DNA from: Jaltomata sinuosa
Lineage: Eukaryota; Streptophyta; Magnoliopsida; Solanales; Solanaceae
Assembly: GCA_003996215.1 (NCBI GenBank)
Contig: QJPP01005196.1
Span: 19,057 to 83,056 of the forward strand
Direction of reading: 5' to 3'
Length of the DNA: 64,000 nt
The first letter of the stretch is position 1; each line of letters opens with the position of its first letter. Positions 23,001 to 35,468 of the stretch are shown here, piece by piece. The notes below the pieces were generated by a model, which did no database searches, was not told the origin of the DNA, and saw only the letters and a list, made by a program, of their open reading frames with translations. Position numbers and translations under genes: made by a program.

Positions 23001-24779
23001 ATTCCAAAATGACCAAAACCAGTTCCAATGTCATACTTGTCAACTCCATAGTCTGAAAGCAACAGGAGAAAGTACAACAACTATAACATCCTAAAGTACA
23101 ATACATGATATTCAAAGAAAGCAGAGTGCCAACAGCCAGCTATGAGGAGCCTTACTGTAAGTAATTTCAACAGCGAAATTTGATTCTTCAGGTCCATAAC
23201 CAAGAAAAGCATTTGAATAACCGTCCTCTGGTATGTCTCGCTTCCTTAACAGCTTCATTCCCAAGCATTCTCTGTAAAACCTGTATCGCAAAAACATGTC
23301 TGGCACCGAGTTGGTAATATGAAACATAGTACTGAAGCTTCAACTTTTTTCACTGTAAAAGTAAACTTACTTTATCGTCTTGTCCAAATTTCCAACACGA
23401 TAAACAACATGAAGCATTCTTCTTTTGTCCTTCTTGATCCACTCTGATGCATTTTCATCATTTAGGGCAATATTTGACTGTGCCAGTTCAGCAATCATTC
23501 CACTTTCAATCACTTTCCCTTCAGCATTAAGAGATTCAGGTGCTTTTCCATTGAATAACTGTGACTGAGTGATGGCTGAATAACCAATGAACTTCAGTAA
23601 GTCATTTATTAATACACCATTCTTCAGTCTTTTGTTTCTGTCTGTACTAAGTCATGGTTGGATCCAAAATCTCAACTGCTCTATAGTCCCTTGGTCAGAG
23701 TTTTATGTGCAACGAGTGTGACAAAGAACTTTATGTTCATTCAGGAACAACCGATACCTCCTACATTTAGTTGGCAGTAAGGTGCTGTCAAAGGGAACAT
23801 GTAGCCAACTATACAATAGGCTTTATGTGAGCTTGATTTTGCTCTACTAATTCTATTCCATATTCGTCCGCTACACCTCGCTCGACATCCTATATCATGT
23901 GATTATCAGATGATCAGGTACAACTAATTAACTTAATTCATCAGTTCAATGAAGTTTGCTACATTTTTAAATTTTCTAAGAATTGAAAGATCATCATGTA
24001 CATTTCCAACACAATTTGCAATGTTAGCACCTCAATTCACCAAGCCAACACAAGGTATTCAGACAATTCATTATATGCAGCACTGAAATTATACTGTTAC
24101 CACTACTGAAAACACAATATCATGGGAACTCCCTAAATCGAGGCTGCAAAGAATTCAAAGGAATGAACAACAAGCTGCAGTGGAATTTTTGATTATTTCC
24201 CCAAATGAGTCTCTACAAGTTAGGGAAAAAAAGAAAATCAAGTAACAACATCTTTTCTTTTCTTTTTTCCTACTCATGGTTTGCTCATAGTCAGTTTTTT
24301 TCTTAAGAGCAGATAAGTTTGAATTGCATTTGGATAATAAAAGGCCATTTCTTTTTCAGTTACTTATCCAAGGGCAGCCACGTGCACTAAAGCTCCTGTT
24401 ATGCATAGGATCTGGGGAAGGGCCCGACAACAAGGGTCTATCGTATGCAGCCTTACCTTGAATTTCTGCAAGAGGCTGTTTTCAAGGCTTAAACACGTGA
24501 CCTCCTGGTCACATGACAGCAACTTTATCAGTCACTCCAAGGCTCTCCCTTCAGTTACTTATCCAATAATGTGACAAAATCATGGAGCAAATACTTTATT
24601 CATAAGAACAACAAAAGGAGAAATGAAATGCAAGAACCTGTAGTGAGTTGAAATAAAGCAAGCCTACGAGATGGGCTATAGGCACAAGGCACAAAGACAC
24701 TGCACATATTATTAGTGGGAGAAGGAAAAATGGACTTCAATGGCTGTTGAATTTTAGGGGAAAATATTTGTAAAGCCAT
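20054..24779 (-). CDS. Lactoylglutathione lyase (glyoxalase I), two-domain plastid type, 362 aa, 9 exons
   Basis: Exons on the - strand, first to last: 24779-24638, 23575-23371, 23280-23156, 23052-22988, 22609-22397, 22303-22256, 21476-21369, 21160-21020, 20095-20054; GT-AG throughout, 363 codons with TGA. It converts the methylglyoxal-glutathione hemithioacetal to S-lactoylglutathione. Two tandem vicinal-oxygen-chelate domains are present. The first keeps the metal ligands (His in MLHVVYRVG, Glu in AVEITYNYG, His in GFGHFGIAV, Glu in FELLERG). The second (VMLRVGDLD, LELTYIYGV, DPDGWKTVFVDN) lacks the histidines, as in plant Ni/Mn-type enzymes. The start at 24777-24779 (MALQIFSPKI) gives a Ser/basic-rich, acid-poor N-terminus resembling a chloroplast transit peptide; an in-frame ATG 48 bases upstream is possible. 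Length matches Arabidopsis plastid homologues (about 350 aa). Confidence 0.93.
21261..21366. repeat. 53-bp tandem duplication in glyoxalase intron 7
   Basis: Copies 21261-21313 and 21314-21366 differ at only two sites. The right copy directly abuts the exon 7 splice donor (GT at 21367-21368, - strand). A short recent slippage or fill-in duplication is the simplest explanation. Confidence 0.9.
21900..22170 (-). repeat. Repeat with two snRNA-promoter-like motif pairs in glyoxalase intron 6
   Basis: On the - strand, ACCCACATTGGG (22150-22161) is followed about 26 bp later by CTATAAAG (22117-22124). TCTCACATTGGG (21945-21956) is followed at once by TATAAAAGG and about 23 bp later by TTTATAA. The plant U-snRNA upstream element is RTCCCACATCG with a TATA box at a fixed distance, so the motifs are similar but not exact. 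No snRNA body was recognised; it may be a small dispersed repeat. Confidence 0.3.
24372..24549 (-). mobile_element. Au-family SINE in glyoxalase intron 1
   Basis: On the - strand it begins with a tRNA-like A box (GCCTTGGAGTGACTG region). It contains GACCAGGAGGTCACGTG (B-box region), GTAAGGCTGCATACGATAGA and CCTTCCCCAGATCC, the landmarks of Au SINEs. It is bounded by perfect 17-bp target duplications (TTCAGTTACTTATCCAA at 24355-24371 and 24550-24566), proving retroposition of a full-length copy. Confidence 0.92.
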
Positions 24780-27099
24780 TTGTTTGGAATCTAACTCTAT
24801 ATTCTGTAACACCGCTGTCTTATGCATCTATCAACCTTTATCCTAACTTTATTTTGCTGATTTATACGTATGGGTGTGAATAAAACACCTTTTAATTCTA
24901 ATAATTTTGCAATATTGTAGTATTATTTTCTATGTCCCAATTTGTATGATATTATTATTATTATCACTCTTCATAACACTAACCTTTGCTGTGATGTGAG
25001 ATAATACGCTACATAAATTTGTAATATTACGCTAACATATTTATGTAGATATTCTCTTTCATCAAACACAATGGAACACAAATTGAGGAGAAACAAAAAA
25101 AGGCGAAATCAAAATGCGAGAAAAATAAAAAAAGTTGGATTACCCATCCAAATTGACGAGCAATGAAGCACAAATAATATCATCAGTCCTCCAAGTGTTG
25201 ACCATTTTATTATTGTTTTCATCTCAACAATTTAATACAATAATGCACCAAGTCTAATTACCAAATCTGCAAACTGAATTTATTAACATAAGCAAAAAGG
25301 CCAAATGTTAGAAGCAATGATTACACTTTGAAATTTAATAATTTGGAAGCTATATCAGAATAAGTAAAGACGAATATGATAATTGAATTAAGAAAATGAG
25401 TATGAATTTAAGGGCTTATGAAGGAATTTTTCTTTTATTAGATCGAAAAAAAAGTGAATAGGAAGTTGTTGAAGAGTTGTGGAGTTTGAACTGATTGGAG
25501 AAAAAGTAGAACAATTCTAGTAGAAAGGATGCTTCAAAGGATTTAAGGGAATTTTATAAATTTACCTATTTATCATTAATTATTTTAAAAGAATGGGTTA
25601 AAAGGATATTTTGATGAAATTAATTTATTAGAAGAGTTTAATATTAAGAAGTAGGAGTATAATTTTTTAATTTCAGAAAGAGCAAAGAATTGTTAACCCA
25701 AAAAACATGGTTAACCAAAAAAAAAAGATCAAAGAATTAATTTTTGATTTACATCGGAGACTTTGTTTTTCTTCACAATGTTGTTTATCTAAACTGTATA
25801 GTCTCACTTCATTGTAGCAACCAAACTTGTAATAAAGCCTTAGGGTGAGTTTGGTACGGAGGAAAATATGTTTTTTTAAAATAATATTGCTGATAACAAT
25901 CTCTATTGGTAAATTTGATGGTTCCATTGAGTTTAAAATATCAATTTTAGTTTGGTAGTATAGTAGATTTGTGTTCACGAAATTTCGAGCGATTTTCAAG
26001 GATTCTCTCGAGAAAATTTTGGTTGAACTTAGTTGTTGGTGCAACTGATTTTCTTCTTCGCATTCATCATGAGGCCCTAATCGCGTTCATGAAAAAGAAA
26101 AAAATTTGGTCATCGCGAACGTATGAGGGGATCGCGTTCACGAGGGAGGAAATGAGTCGGGTGGGCCGGGTCCTATTTGTTTTACGCGAATGCGATGGGT
26201 TCGGGTCGGGAGTCTTCGCAAATATGACTAGGGTTCCTCCAGTGAAGCCAAAAATTTCACGAAGGATGTTCAAGCAATGAATAAGTAATTTTTCTTTTAA
26301 TAAATGTCTGCACCAAAATTTTTAAAATTAAACTATGCATTATTAGTAATTGACTTTTTTTAACGAATGGATGTATCAAAAATTTTAAAGTCAAAATGGA
26401 TAATATTTGGTTCTAATGAGTTCATATTTAAATTAAATATGAAATTGAATGGACGGGGTAAAAAAATAAGAGAAAGAGAGAAGAGAGTTTAGTCTAAAAA
26501 GAAATGATTTTTAGACTTTAAGCTTTCATCGACCTCTAACGATAACGACAATAGCAGTGAGTGAAATATGAAGAACGGAGAGCAGAATCAGACGAGATTC
26601 TTTTTTAAAAAAATTCCATGCGGAGCACTTTCGCTTTGAATTTTGGTAAAGTTGTTGAATTATTTTTAAGTTTTATTTAAAAAATTTAATTAAAAAGTAA
26701 AAGACACATCCCACCTTTTTCAACCTCTTATAAAAAAAATGTCTATAATTTAATTGTCCTTACGTGCTATTAACTTTAATTGCACAAAATTGCTTAGGTA
26801 TAGGGGGATCAATCTATTTTTAATCCTTAATCATCAGTTATCAATTTATTATTCTTCTTCTTACAGAGCAATACAATAGTAGTGCGTTGCTCTTGCTCTT
26901 TTTGGGAATGCAGCTAATGGGAATCGAGGTCTTGCGAGGGTCACAACACCTAAGTTATTATTGAACATCCATAATCAGTAAGCTACCACATCATATTTTT
27001 TAAGGATATTTAATACTTAATATATACTCATATTAAGTAGTTTTTTTACCTATATGCACTGTATAATTTTTAATAAAAGATGTTTGCATGATCATTCTG
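24780..27099. other. Intergenic AT-rich region with repeat remnants
   Basis: Upstream region of the glyoxalase gene, then DNA with no supported gene. An open stretch at 25969-26280 contains GC-richer text (GGGTCGGG, TCGCGTTCACGAGG) resembling interior LTR DNA from Gypsy elements elsewhere in Solanaceae rather than a host gene. Confidence 0.35.
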
Positions 27100-27763
27100 G
27101 ACACATGGTAGTTGCGCTCATGGGTCCTGCATTCATGAAGAAGGACATCGCTGGCAGCATTTTTAAAATTCTATTTTTGACTCAAACCCCATAATTGAAT
27201 TTTTGAAGCTTTGAAAACCAATTTTGGGAGATTCAAAAGGTGATTTTCAACAAATCTTCTTTGAGTATGATTCTTACACTACTTTTACACATTCTCAATG
27301 ATTATTTCATAATTTCATCTTCAAATCTTGATTTTTCAACTTGAAATATTGGAATTTTCCCGGTAAGGTTAAAGAATGATAAATTGATAATTTCAGAGTC
27401 AATTTTAACTCTATTTTTGATGAAATTTCTTATTTGAACTCTTTAAATTATGAGTAAATTGATTTTTCAATAAAATTTTAGTTTTGCCTTTGGAGATCGG
27501 GGTTGACTTTATGGACCCGAATTAGAAGTATATCCATATAGGTATTGTTAGACTCATATTTACATATAGAACCTGTTGTTGAAAGATTGAGGGTGTTTAG
27601 TGGTTATTCGAAAAGAAAAGGCTCGTGTATGATCGAGTAGAGACTTGTGATTGGACTTCAAGATAGGTATGACTCAACTTCCTTCAAATTTTGCTTGGGT
27701 GGGGATCTATCATGTAAAACATGCTATGAATTGAGTGAATTAGTGTCTTATAGTGAAAATTTG

Positions 27764-27925
27764 AGATGAATTGTTATTGTGATGTCCGAATTGAAGCTTA
27801 TATGATGATAATAGATGAATTATTATTTCGATACCCGAATTGAGGCTTATATATTGATAGTAGATAAATTAATATTGTGATACCCGAATTGAGACTTATA
27901 CAATAATATTGATGCGAATTCGAGA
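27764..27925. repeat. Three ~50-bp tandem repeats inside the LTR remnant
   Basis: Units centred on GATACCCGAATTGAGGCTTATA repeat three times with drift (GATGTCCGAATTGAAGC, GATACCCGAATTGAGGC, GATACCCGAATTGAGAC). Confidence 0.75.
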
Positions 27926-28112
27926 TTTTAACCTTGATATTGAGGCTTGTAGCATGTGGTTATGAGTCGATTGATATTTTGCGATTATGTATATATACTT
28001 GTTGTGCCTAGATTCATCATATCATTTTGAGATGCATATTCATTCATCTCATGGATCATTGAATTGTACTATTGGGAGAAATACTAATTTTTGAAAGAAC
28101 TTGAACCATCTT

Positions 28113-28270
28113 CTATTGATTTAGTACGATATAAGATTCCGGACGAAGACTTGTAATACTTCTATTGATTTATTTCAAGATAAGATTGCGGACGAAGACT
28201 TGTGATACTTCGATTGATTCAGTCTGAGGTAAGATTCCGGACGGAGTTGATATTTCCTCCGAGGTAAGAT
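28113..28270. repeat. Three to four ~55-bp tandem repeats inside the LTR remnant
   Basis: Units carry TAAGATTCCGGACGAAGACT followed by CTTCTATTGATTTA, repeated with drift (TAAGATTGCGGACGAAG; TAAGATTCCGGACGGAG; last copy TAAGATTTGGGGCAGG). Confidence 0.75.
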
Positions 28271-28973
28271 TTGGGGCAGGGTATATGAATCTCGCAAGTT
28301 TTCTATGGATCCCACCTTGCAGCACACGACTGGAGGGAGTGTATACCAATAGGCATTGACCATTGCATATCATTGAATATCATTGTATTGCATTCTTTTT
28401 TTATTATTATGGTGTTTTGAAGTGATACTCCATGACTATTGATATTGAACTGTTGGGACTTTTCTGCGTGCAGGATTTATCAGTATTCTTTACTCGTAAT
28501 AGTTCTCTGTTTGAGTTCAATCGGCCTATGGTACCTACTGAGTATGTGAGGTTGTACTCACCCCTGCTTTTCTGCATCCTTCTGATGTAGATTCCCATAC
28601 TAGTGGACAACGCGGACCTTGAATCGTGCGGTATTCTGTTGATTTGAAGTTGCGGTGAGCTCCTGCCTTCGGAGACTTTCTCAGCTTCCTCTATCTTTTA
28701 CTTCTGTCTTTCTTATTTTCTCAGACAAATTTATATTTATTTGATACACTGTATTAGAGTCGCTCTTATACTTATGGCTTTTGAATCTTGAAGGTTTGGA
28801 TTATTTTATTCAATTTCATTTGAGAATGTTTTGAGATATTATTGTTAGTTAATGACGTGAATTCTGTAATATCGTTCTTACTTTGAATAATTTGAATCGT
28901 TGAGTCAGACATACTTACTGTGGATAAATTAGGATAGATGTCATCACAACCCTTGAAGTTTTGAATCGTGACA

Positions 28974-29607
28974 TACTTGTACTGTTGTACATAATATTTC
29001 ATAGCAAAAGAGGGAGAAAAATCATAAAAAACTATTTGATCTTTGTTATTCCAACTTAAATAATTTTTTAAAAGGCTACAAATATATTTTTTAAATAATG
29101 TATTATTTAAATCGAGTGAATGTAATTTCTTATGATCACTCACAGATTGAAAAAATATATGATTTTTTCAGATTTATTATGTGTAGCGATAAAAAAAAAA
29201 TATGTAAAAAAAAAAAATATTAAAAAAATAAATTTATAAAAAGCTACAAAATTAAAATCGTCGATTTCTTCATTATTAATCACTTGATAACTAACATGTG
29301 AATAAAACTACCCTTAATGGGACTAATAAGATTAATGCTGACTCAACCATGTATTGTTTGACTACACCTTTTTATTAGCCTGTAGAAATGGAACAAATGG
29401 ATTAACATCCATGTGGGAAATAGCTGGACTTTATTGGCATATTCTTATTTCTTTTGGAATAGTTGGCATTAATCTAATTAGTCCTGTTAAGGAGTAGTTT
29501 TTTTCCACACGTTAGTTATTATGTGATTGATAATGAAGAAACTGCTAGACATGAATCATTATTTTTTTTAAAAGGTAGTTTTATCTTTGATTAGTTCAAT
29601 ATTTACA
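28974..29607. other. AT-rich intergenic spacer
   Basis: No gene or clear element; A/T homopolymer-rich DNA between the LTR remnant and the Mutator-type MITE. Confidence 0.4.
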
Positions 29608-29616
29608 TAGTAGCTA

Positions 29617-30473
29617 GAGTTAATAACCTAAATGGTCACTCAATTAAAGATTTTTATCTCAGAAAATCATTCAATTTTGTCTTTTATTTCAAAAGTCACT
29701 CAACTATAGCTCTTTTAGCTAGAAAGTCATTCAAGCTATTTAATTATTATTTTTTTATTAAAATTTGTTTTTTTGAAATTTTTATTTAAAACAAAAATTC
29801 TAAAAAAATCCTTTTATTTTCTAAATTGAAAAGGAATGTTCAAGATAAATTATGAGAATTTTTATTTTATTTTATTTTTTCACAAAAAAATTCTTTTGAA
29901 AAATATGTGTTTATTAAATTTCCACTAACGTACTGAATAAACAAAAAAAAATAAAACTCATTACTTATAAAATTTGTATCCTACCATTAAGACTTTTGCC
30001 GATAATTAATACTAACATAAATGTATGTTTATCTTAAAATTCAAACTTAGATATTTCTTCTTTCGTCTTCTATTACTTAGTCATGTTGATTTGATACTTT
30101 CTTTAAATTTTGTTTTATTAGATGTGTAATTTATTAATAATGTTATGAAACTCCAAATTTAATTATACAATTATAATTTAAAAGTTGCTATTTTATTTGG
30201 TTGAACAATTGGTAGAGTAGCCTTTTTTTCTTTTATTTGGTAAAATAAATTCTAAAGTGATTTAAATGAAAACCTTTTTACTTTTTAGAATTTTGGTTTT
30301 AAACAAAAATTTCATAAAAGCAAATTTTAATGAAAAAAGGAATTAAATAGCTTGAGTGACTTTCTAGGTAAAAGAGCTATAGTTGATTACTTTTAAAGTA
30401 AAAAACAAAGTTGAGTGACTTTTTGAGATAAAAATCTTTAGTTAAGTGACCATTTGAGTTATTAACTCATAAG
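29617..30473. mobile_element. Mutator-type MITE (857 bp) with 9-bp target duplication
   Basis: Long terminal inverted repeats: the left end reads GTTAATAACCTAAATGGTCACT and the right end reads AGTGACCATTTGAGTTATTAAC. Inverted homology continues about 140 bp inward (for example GAAAGTCATTCAAGCTATTTAA versus TTAAATAGCTTGAGTGACTTTC). Perfect 9-bp direct repeats TAGTAGCTA flank it (29608-29616, 30474-30482), the size typical of Mutator-like elements. No transposase. Confidence 0.85.
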
Positions 30474-30482
30474 TAGTAGCTA

Positions 30483-32509
30483 ATATCATATTTTTACTAC
30501 ATATTTATTTCAGATAAAATAATGCACAAATTCATGCATAATTTAATGTTGGTATTATCAGTATCACCAACAAACTTTGCATTAGTAATTCGAGAACTTT
30601 TTTTTTCTTATATTACCAATCAAACCTATATTATAATTTTATGCGAAATTTTATGTTGGAACTTAGGAACGAATTATCTTTTACCATCAACCAAACGTCC
30701 CCTTAAAGTACCGTAGAATAATATTATTGCCTTATTGGTGAGAAATTGTGCACAATGCACATCAAGAACTACGTGACAAACCCTTCTGTCGTTAATGCTT
30801 AGGAATAAGTCGTAGTTGTCACATATGCAAGTTGCTATACCATAGATAATTCCTAGAGTTGTCATGTTTGTTCAAATAAGCAATCAGTGTTTGTAGCTAT
30901 AAGAAGGCTACACTAGTACCTAAGGGCTAAGGCCCGCGGGTCGTGGTGGAAAGAATAAAATTTCTCTATTTTTAATTAGAGGTTTTGAATTTAATTTTGG
31001 GTATGGAATTTTTTTTATTAGGGAACACTTCTTCTTAAATGGGCAGCCTTGTAACTTGTAAGGTATGTATATACGTATCCATCGGTTCGGTTCAGTTTTG
31101 TATATTATCAGTCCGTTTATTGATTTTCAATTTGTAAACATGTAAAATCAATAATCAAACCAATCAAAAATATTTGTTATCGTTTTTCGATCAATAATGG
31201 TTCGGTTTCCGACTTAATCGATAAGAAAATGCTCCTATAATTTTTTTTGCTTTCTCTTATTTTCATCTTCATATATACACTACCTTCATGAATAAAAGTC
31301 CATACAAATTACAAGCATAAGTAAATTCAAACACGTTATTACTAAAACAAAATTATTTTCTTTCCTGCTAAGTAGCAAACTTGAATGCAGTAGCAAATGT
31401 AGCAATCTCTCAAAAGAAAAACAACACTGATAGGTAGAACCCCATCAAATCAACGACTTTAGAAAGAAAACAACAACACTAAGACAACAACTATAAAATG
31501 CAAAAATAATAGGGTATATATTTAAAATCTAAAGCCACTATTATATAGTTATGGATAAAAATATAATTTTAATATAATCTTATTGAGTTATCGATTTAAC
31601 CATTAATTGAAACCATAAAATTGAAACCGAAGCGATAGCCCAATAAAAAAATTTGCAAAACTATTTAAAACCGCTAATCCAATAACCGGATATCGATAAA
31701 CCAATAACATTTATATCAATTCGATTTATCGATTAAACTGATTTTTGCACACCCTTAATATGTATCCTAATTAGTTGGAGCTCCAATACAAATACTATAA
31801 ATATTTGGTGAAAAACCAAAATGAAAATAAAAATATAGTACTACTAGACACGAATGCACCAATCTTTTCTTCAGTTATAGTCATTATTCACTCAAGAAGA
31901 GGCAAAGAAAGATACCAGGAAAGTAACAAATGGGAATCATTACCTGTTTTGGAGACTAACTGTAGATGAATAGGAGAAGATGCACGAAAATAAACTGGAA
32001 TATGCTTTGGAATTGCCTCACATCTTTAATTATGATGATACAAAAGTCCAATTTCATGATGTATTTTTCTTTCTAGCATCTAATTTTGTGAAGAAAAAAA
32101 AAAGACATTTTCGTACGTTAACTATGTTCATTTTATTCCTATGCATGTGTAAAATTCAATCTCTTAGAAGAAATCAATATATAGCTGTATATATGTTTAT
32201 TTATTTATAGACCGGCAAAAGCCTCTTTATTTGGAGCTCTTTAGTAAATAAAAGGTACATTCACAAAAAAAATCAATAGACCTTATCATGATTAAGTGGT
32301 TTAATAAAAATGTATATTAATTAGTTAACCACAATTAAGTGATGATTGTGTGTCAAATACATATCATGCATCTGTTGGTTTTACTGAAAACTACAGAGCA
32401 GAAATTTATCAAACAAAAAAGTTGCAGTTATAATAACATCAATACAAACTTGGCCTCCTAATTTTTAATTATTTTTGCAGGAAAAAAGGAAAATAATTAG
32501 GGATGATGT
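30483..32509. other. Intergenic region with a degenerate hAT-like relic
   Basis: No supported gene. About 31080-31756 contains GGTTCGGTTCAG and AACCGAAGCGATAG segments and ends with TTTTTGCACACCCTTA, the style of hAT-related non-autonomous repeats, but the left end is not clear. Open stretches at 31775-32210 have no recognisable domain. Confidence 0.35.
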
Positions 32510-32512
32510 TTA

Positions 32513-33142
32513 GGGCCGTTTAGACACGTGATATGAAATCATGATTTAAAATTATAATATGAAATCATTTGATATGAATATGAAGTTTTGTTAAAACATG
32601 CAATTTGAATTTTTTAAGTTGTATTTTTTTTTTCATAAACTTAAAAATCCCACAAGTTACGAAAACTATTAAATTTTTCCCAATTCTTAATAAAATGTTA
32701 TTAAAGAAGCAAACTATAATTCATAAATAGGATATCATAATATCTTAAGACATTGCATTGATAAATCACAACTTTTCATGTTCTTTTTATAAGTAAATAT
32801 TTTCGATTACAAAATTTTAAGTACACATAGTTTATAATGATCGACTAGTCAACAATAATATTAACTAGCTATTCTTTAATATAATCAATTCACATAGTAC
32901 AAACAATCTCTTCAGGTCGAACACAAATTATTGTTTTTTGTAAAATTTGAAATGATGATTTTTTTTTTACAAAACAAAAACTTATGAGTCAAATTTGTAT
33001 TTATAAAAGTTGAAATCATGATTTAGAATCCCAACTCATGATCTTTTGAGAATTTGAAATTTTATTTCATAATTTCATTCAAACATTGATTTCACCTCAT
33101 AATTTCAAATCATGAAATAAAATCGCATGTCCAAACGCTACC
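32513..33142 (-). mobile_element. Harbinger/Tourist-type MITE copy A (630 bp)
   Basis: Ends are inverted repeats (left GGGCCGTTTAGACACGTGAT; right, reverse complement, GGTAGCGTTTGGACATGCGAT). TTA lies on both sides (32510-32512, 33143-33145). The interior is homologous, in reverse orientation, to copy B at 40473-43961. No coding capacity. Confidence 0.75.
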
Positions 33143-33146
33143 TTAG

Positions 33147-34975
33147 TTTGCACAAAACCATACAATTATTGGGTTTAGTAATAATATATGTCCCTCACTG
33201 GCAGATTCATGGAATCAACTTTTTTTAAAAGGAGAGGTTGCTATTGGCATTGCAAAGTCAATGGAAGCATATGCGTTCAATTGATAACTTAGGTAGGCCT
33301 ATTTAAATGTCAAATTGAATAATAAACAAGAAAAGCAGTGATAGAGAAGTGAAAATAATTAAATGAAGAAGACAACACCAAATTACACACTCACCAAACA
33401 TACTCATTATTGGTGCATGCCAATTTCACACAACAGCTTTTTCTATGGTGGGATAAAAGGAGCAATGTGCATCTATGATTGAACTAAAGCTTCATCATGC
33501 ATGCTTCATAAAATTCAAATAAAATTCTGTTGTTGCATAATTTTGATTTGTTGGAACTTGGAAGTATGTCATTGTTAAAGGACCAAGTATAAGTCTCTTA
33601 ACCATTACAAAATTTTTAGTTTTATGTCTTTTTACTAGAGATTTTCATTTTTATACATAAGAGATTTGAAAATGTCATTTACTTTTATTCAAATCGTAAG
33701 AGGGCAAGAGATCTCATTTCCTCGAAATTATAATATAACAACATGCCTGATATTTAAGTCAATTAGTTTTCTAGCCTTTTACAATTATTTTTTACTCCTC
33801 CCTAGGAGCTCTCACATTTTTGCTCTCATTGATGACTCAAACCTATAACCTTAGAGTTGGAGGTGAAGGATGTTTACCATCTGAGTTTGTTATTAATTTT
33901 ATATTTATTTATTTTTATAAAAAATCTTTATTCTTGCATATAAGAGATGTGAAAATAACATACAAGTGATTTAAAAAATTATTTCCTTTTATTTACTGAA
34001 TTATTCTTCAACTCACTCAAAGTTCATATAGCCCTATAAAAATATACACATGAAAAATGCAAAAAAACTTAAACTTACAGGGGCCTAATTTCTTCAATGA
34101 CCAGGCATTTAAAAATTCTTTTTAGAATGACAATGAAATTCTAACGCTTTGATATTATATTGGAGTGTGCGACTAACCCATTTAAAAATATAAACTATTC
34201 AAAATAACATAATTTATGTACTTAATTATTTTTCAACATTACTATCATTCGCCGAAAGAATAATGAGCTTTTCATGAAAGGTTCATCCACGGATTACAAT
34301 TTCTACTTTTTTTCTCTCTTATAATATGATAAATTCCCATAATTGAGGCTAGTTTGTCTCTTGTTAACATTAAAAAAAAAGGTCTTTTGCGGAGAATAAA
34401 ATGAAGTGGTGCCCCAAGTGGACCTCACATTTGCCTATCAAGCAATAATGTAGCACGTCGCTGGACGTTTTGAATTATATCTTTTATTTTATTTAGAAGT
34501 GAGTTTAAAGTATCAGAGTTAATTAAGTTAGCAAGCTAAGCTTGCCAAATTTAAATATAATATGTAAGTCAAAATTATGTGGATTAGAATTAGGTTCATT
34601 CCGATTTCCAGAACGGTTTGAGACAAATCAGTATTAAAAAATAAGTAATTTTAGTGTTCTTGTTTGAGGATTAGAAAAAGTAGCCTCAAATTGTAGTTTT
34701 TCCTTTTCATTTAATATATATTAAGATCAATATGTTTATTATTGATCAACTTTTTATCCCTCCTTAGGATCAACTATCATTTTTTTTTTGGTTTGTTTGA
34801 TGACTCGAATCCACAATTTTAAGATCGAAGATGGAGGGTGCTTGAACAATTCTTATTATCTTACCTACCCTTTCTATGTTTATGTATGTTGTAAAATTTT
34901 ATGATCTTCAATTAGTCATAATCATTACAAACAGGTCAACTCTCCATTTGTTTTTTTTTTTTGTTTTTAGTCGTT
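33147..34975. other. AT-rich upstream region of the aquaporin gene
   Basis: No supported gene; homopolymer-rich and low-complexity DNA. The open stretch at 33666-33848 is uninformative. Confidence 0.4.
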
Positions 34976-35336
34976 TCTCTTTTTAATAAATGCCACCCCT
35001 AAATTTGTCATAACATTATTAGAATATCGTTTTCACCACTAGCTACTTGCCACCATAAGTCTATCTTACGAGCATGGCATTTGATGTCACTTAGCAACTT
35101 TTTTCCACCAAATATACCAACGATTTATTGCCAACTTTAACAATTTTATTCAAATTACATAATGATTTATTTGTAAAATCAATCTCCTCACTTAAAACTT
35201 ATCAGCTATTTACAATCTGCTAAGTTTCTTTTTAATTCAACCCCCAAATTTGTTGTATCATGATTAGAATATCGTTTTCACCACTACTTGCCACCCTAGC
35301 TAAGTCTATTTTACGAGCAATATGGCATTTGATGTG
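34976..35336 (+). promoter_or_regulatory. Duplicated ~110-bp module in the aquaporin promoter
   Basis: A block around 34980-35092 is repeated at about 35227-35330. Shared text includes TTAGAATATCGTTTTCACCA, CTTGCCACC, AAGTCTAT and TTACGAGCA...TGGCATTTGATGT. The second copy runs straight into the TATA box, so the promoter-proximal module is present twice about 247 bp apart. Confidence 0.7.
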
Positions 35337-35344
35337 TATAAATA
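35337..35344 (+). promoter_or_regulatory. TATA box of the aquaporin gene
   Basis: TATAAATA lies 125 bp before the ATG and directly after the duplicated module, a normal plant TATA position with a roughly 95-nt leader. Confidence 0.65.
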
Positions 35345-35468
35345 CCTGTACGTGGTCCTCCATTTCAATAAAAGCAAAATAAACAATAGCCATTCTTCAT
35401 TTCTTCTAAAGTTTTTAGCCTTTCAATATTTATCAGTAGGCATTTGATCAGAATTAATTAAAGGGAAA

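Larger units (their letters stand above)
27100..28973 (+). mobile_element. Gypsy-type LTR remnant (solo or fragment)
   Basis: The right end ...TTTTGAATCGTGACA (28959-28973) is the sense-strand equivalent of the LTR terminus TGTCACGA... seen at 58082. About 28515-28575 carries GGTACCTACTGAGTATGTGAGG...CTCACCCC, matching in reverse complement the segment near 58500-58560 of the chromovirus LTR. No coding sequence; the left boundary is uncertain. Confidence 0.55.

Noticed and set aside
25969..26280. 103-codon open stretch as a gene
   Set aside because: GC-richer segment resembling retroelement LTR interior; no recognisable protein features.
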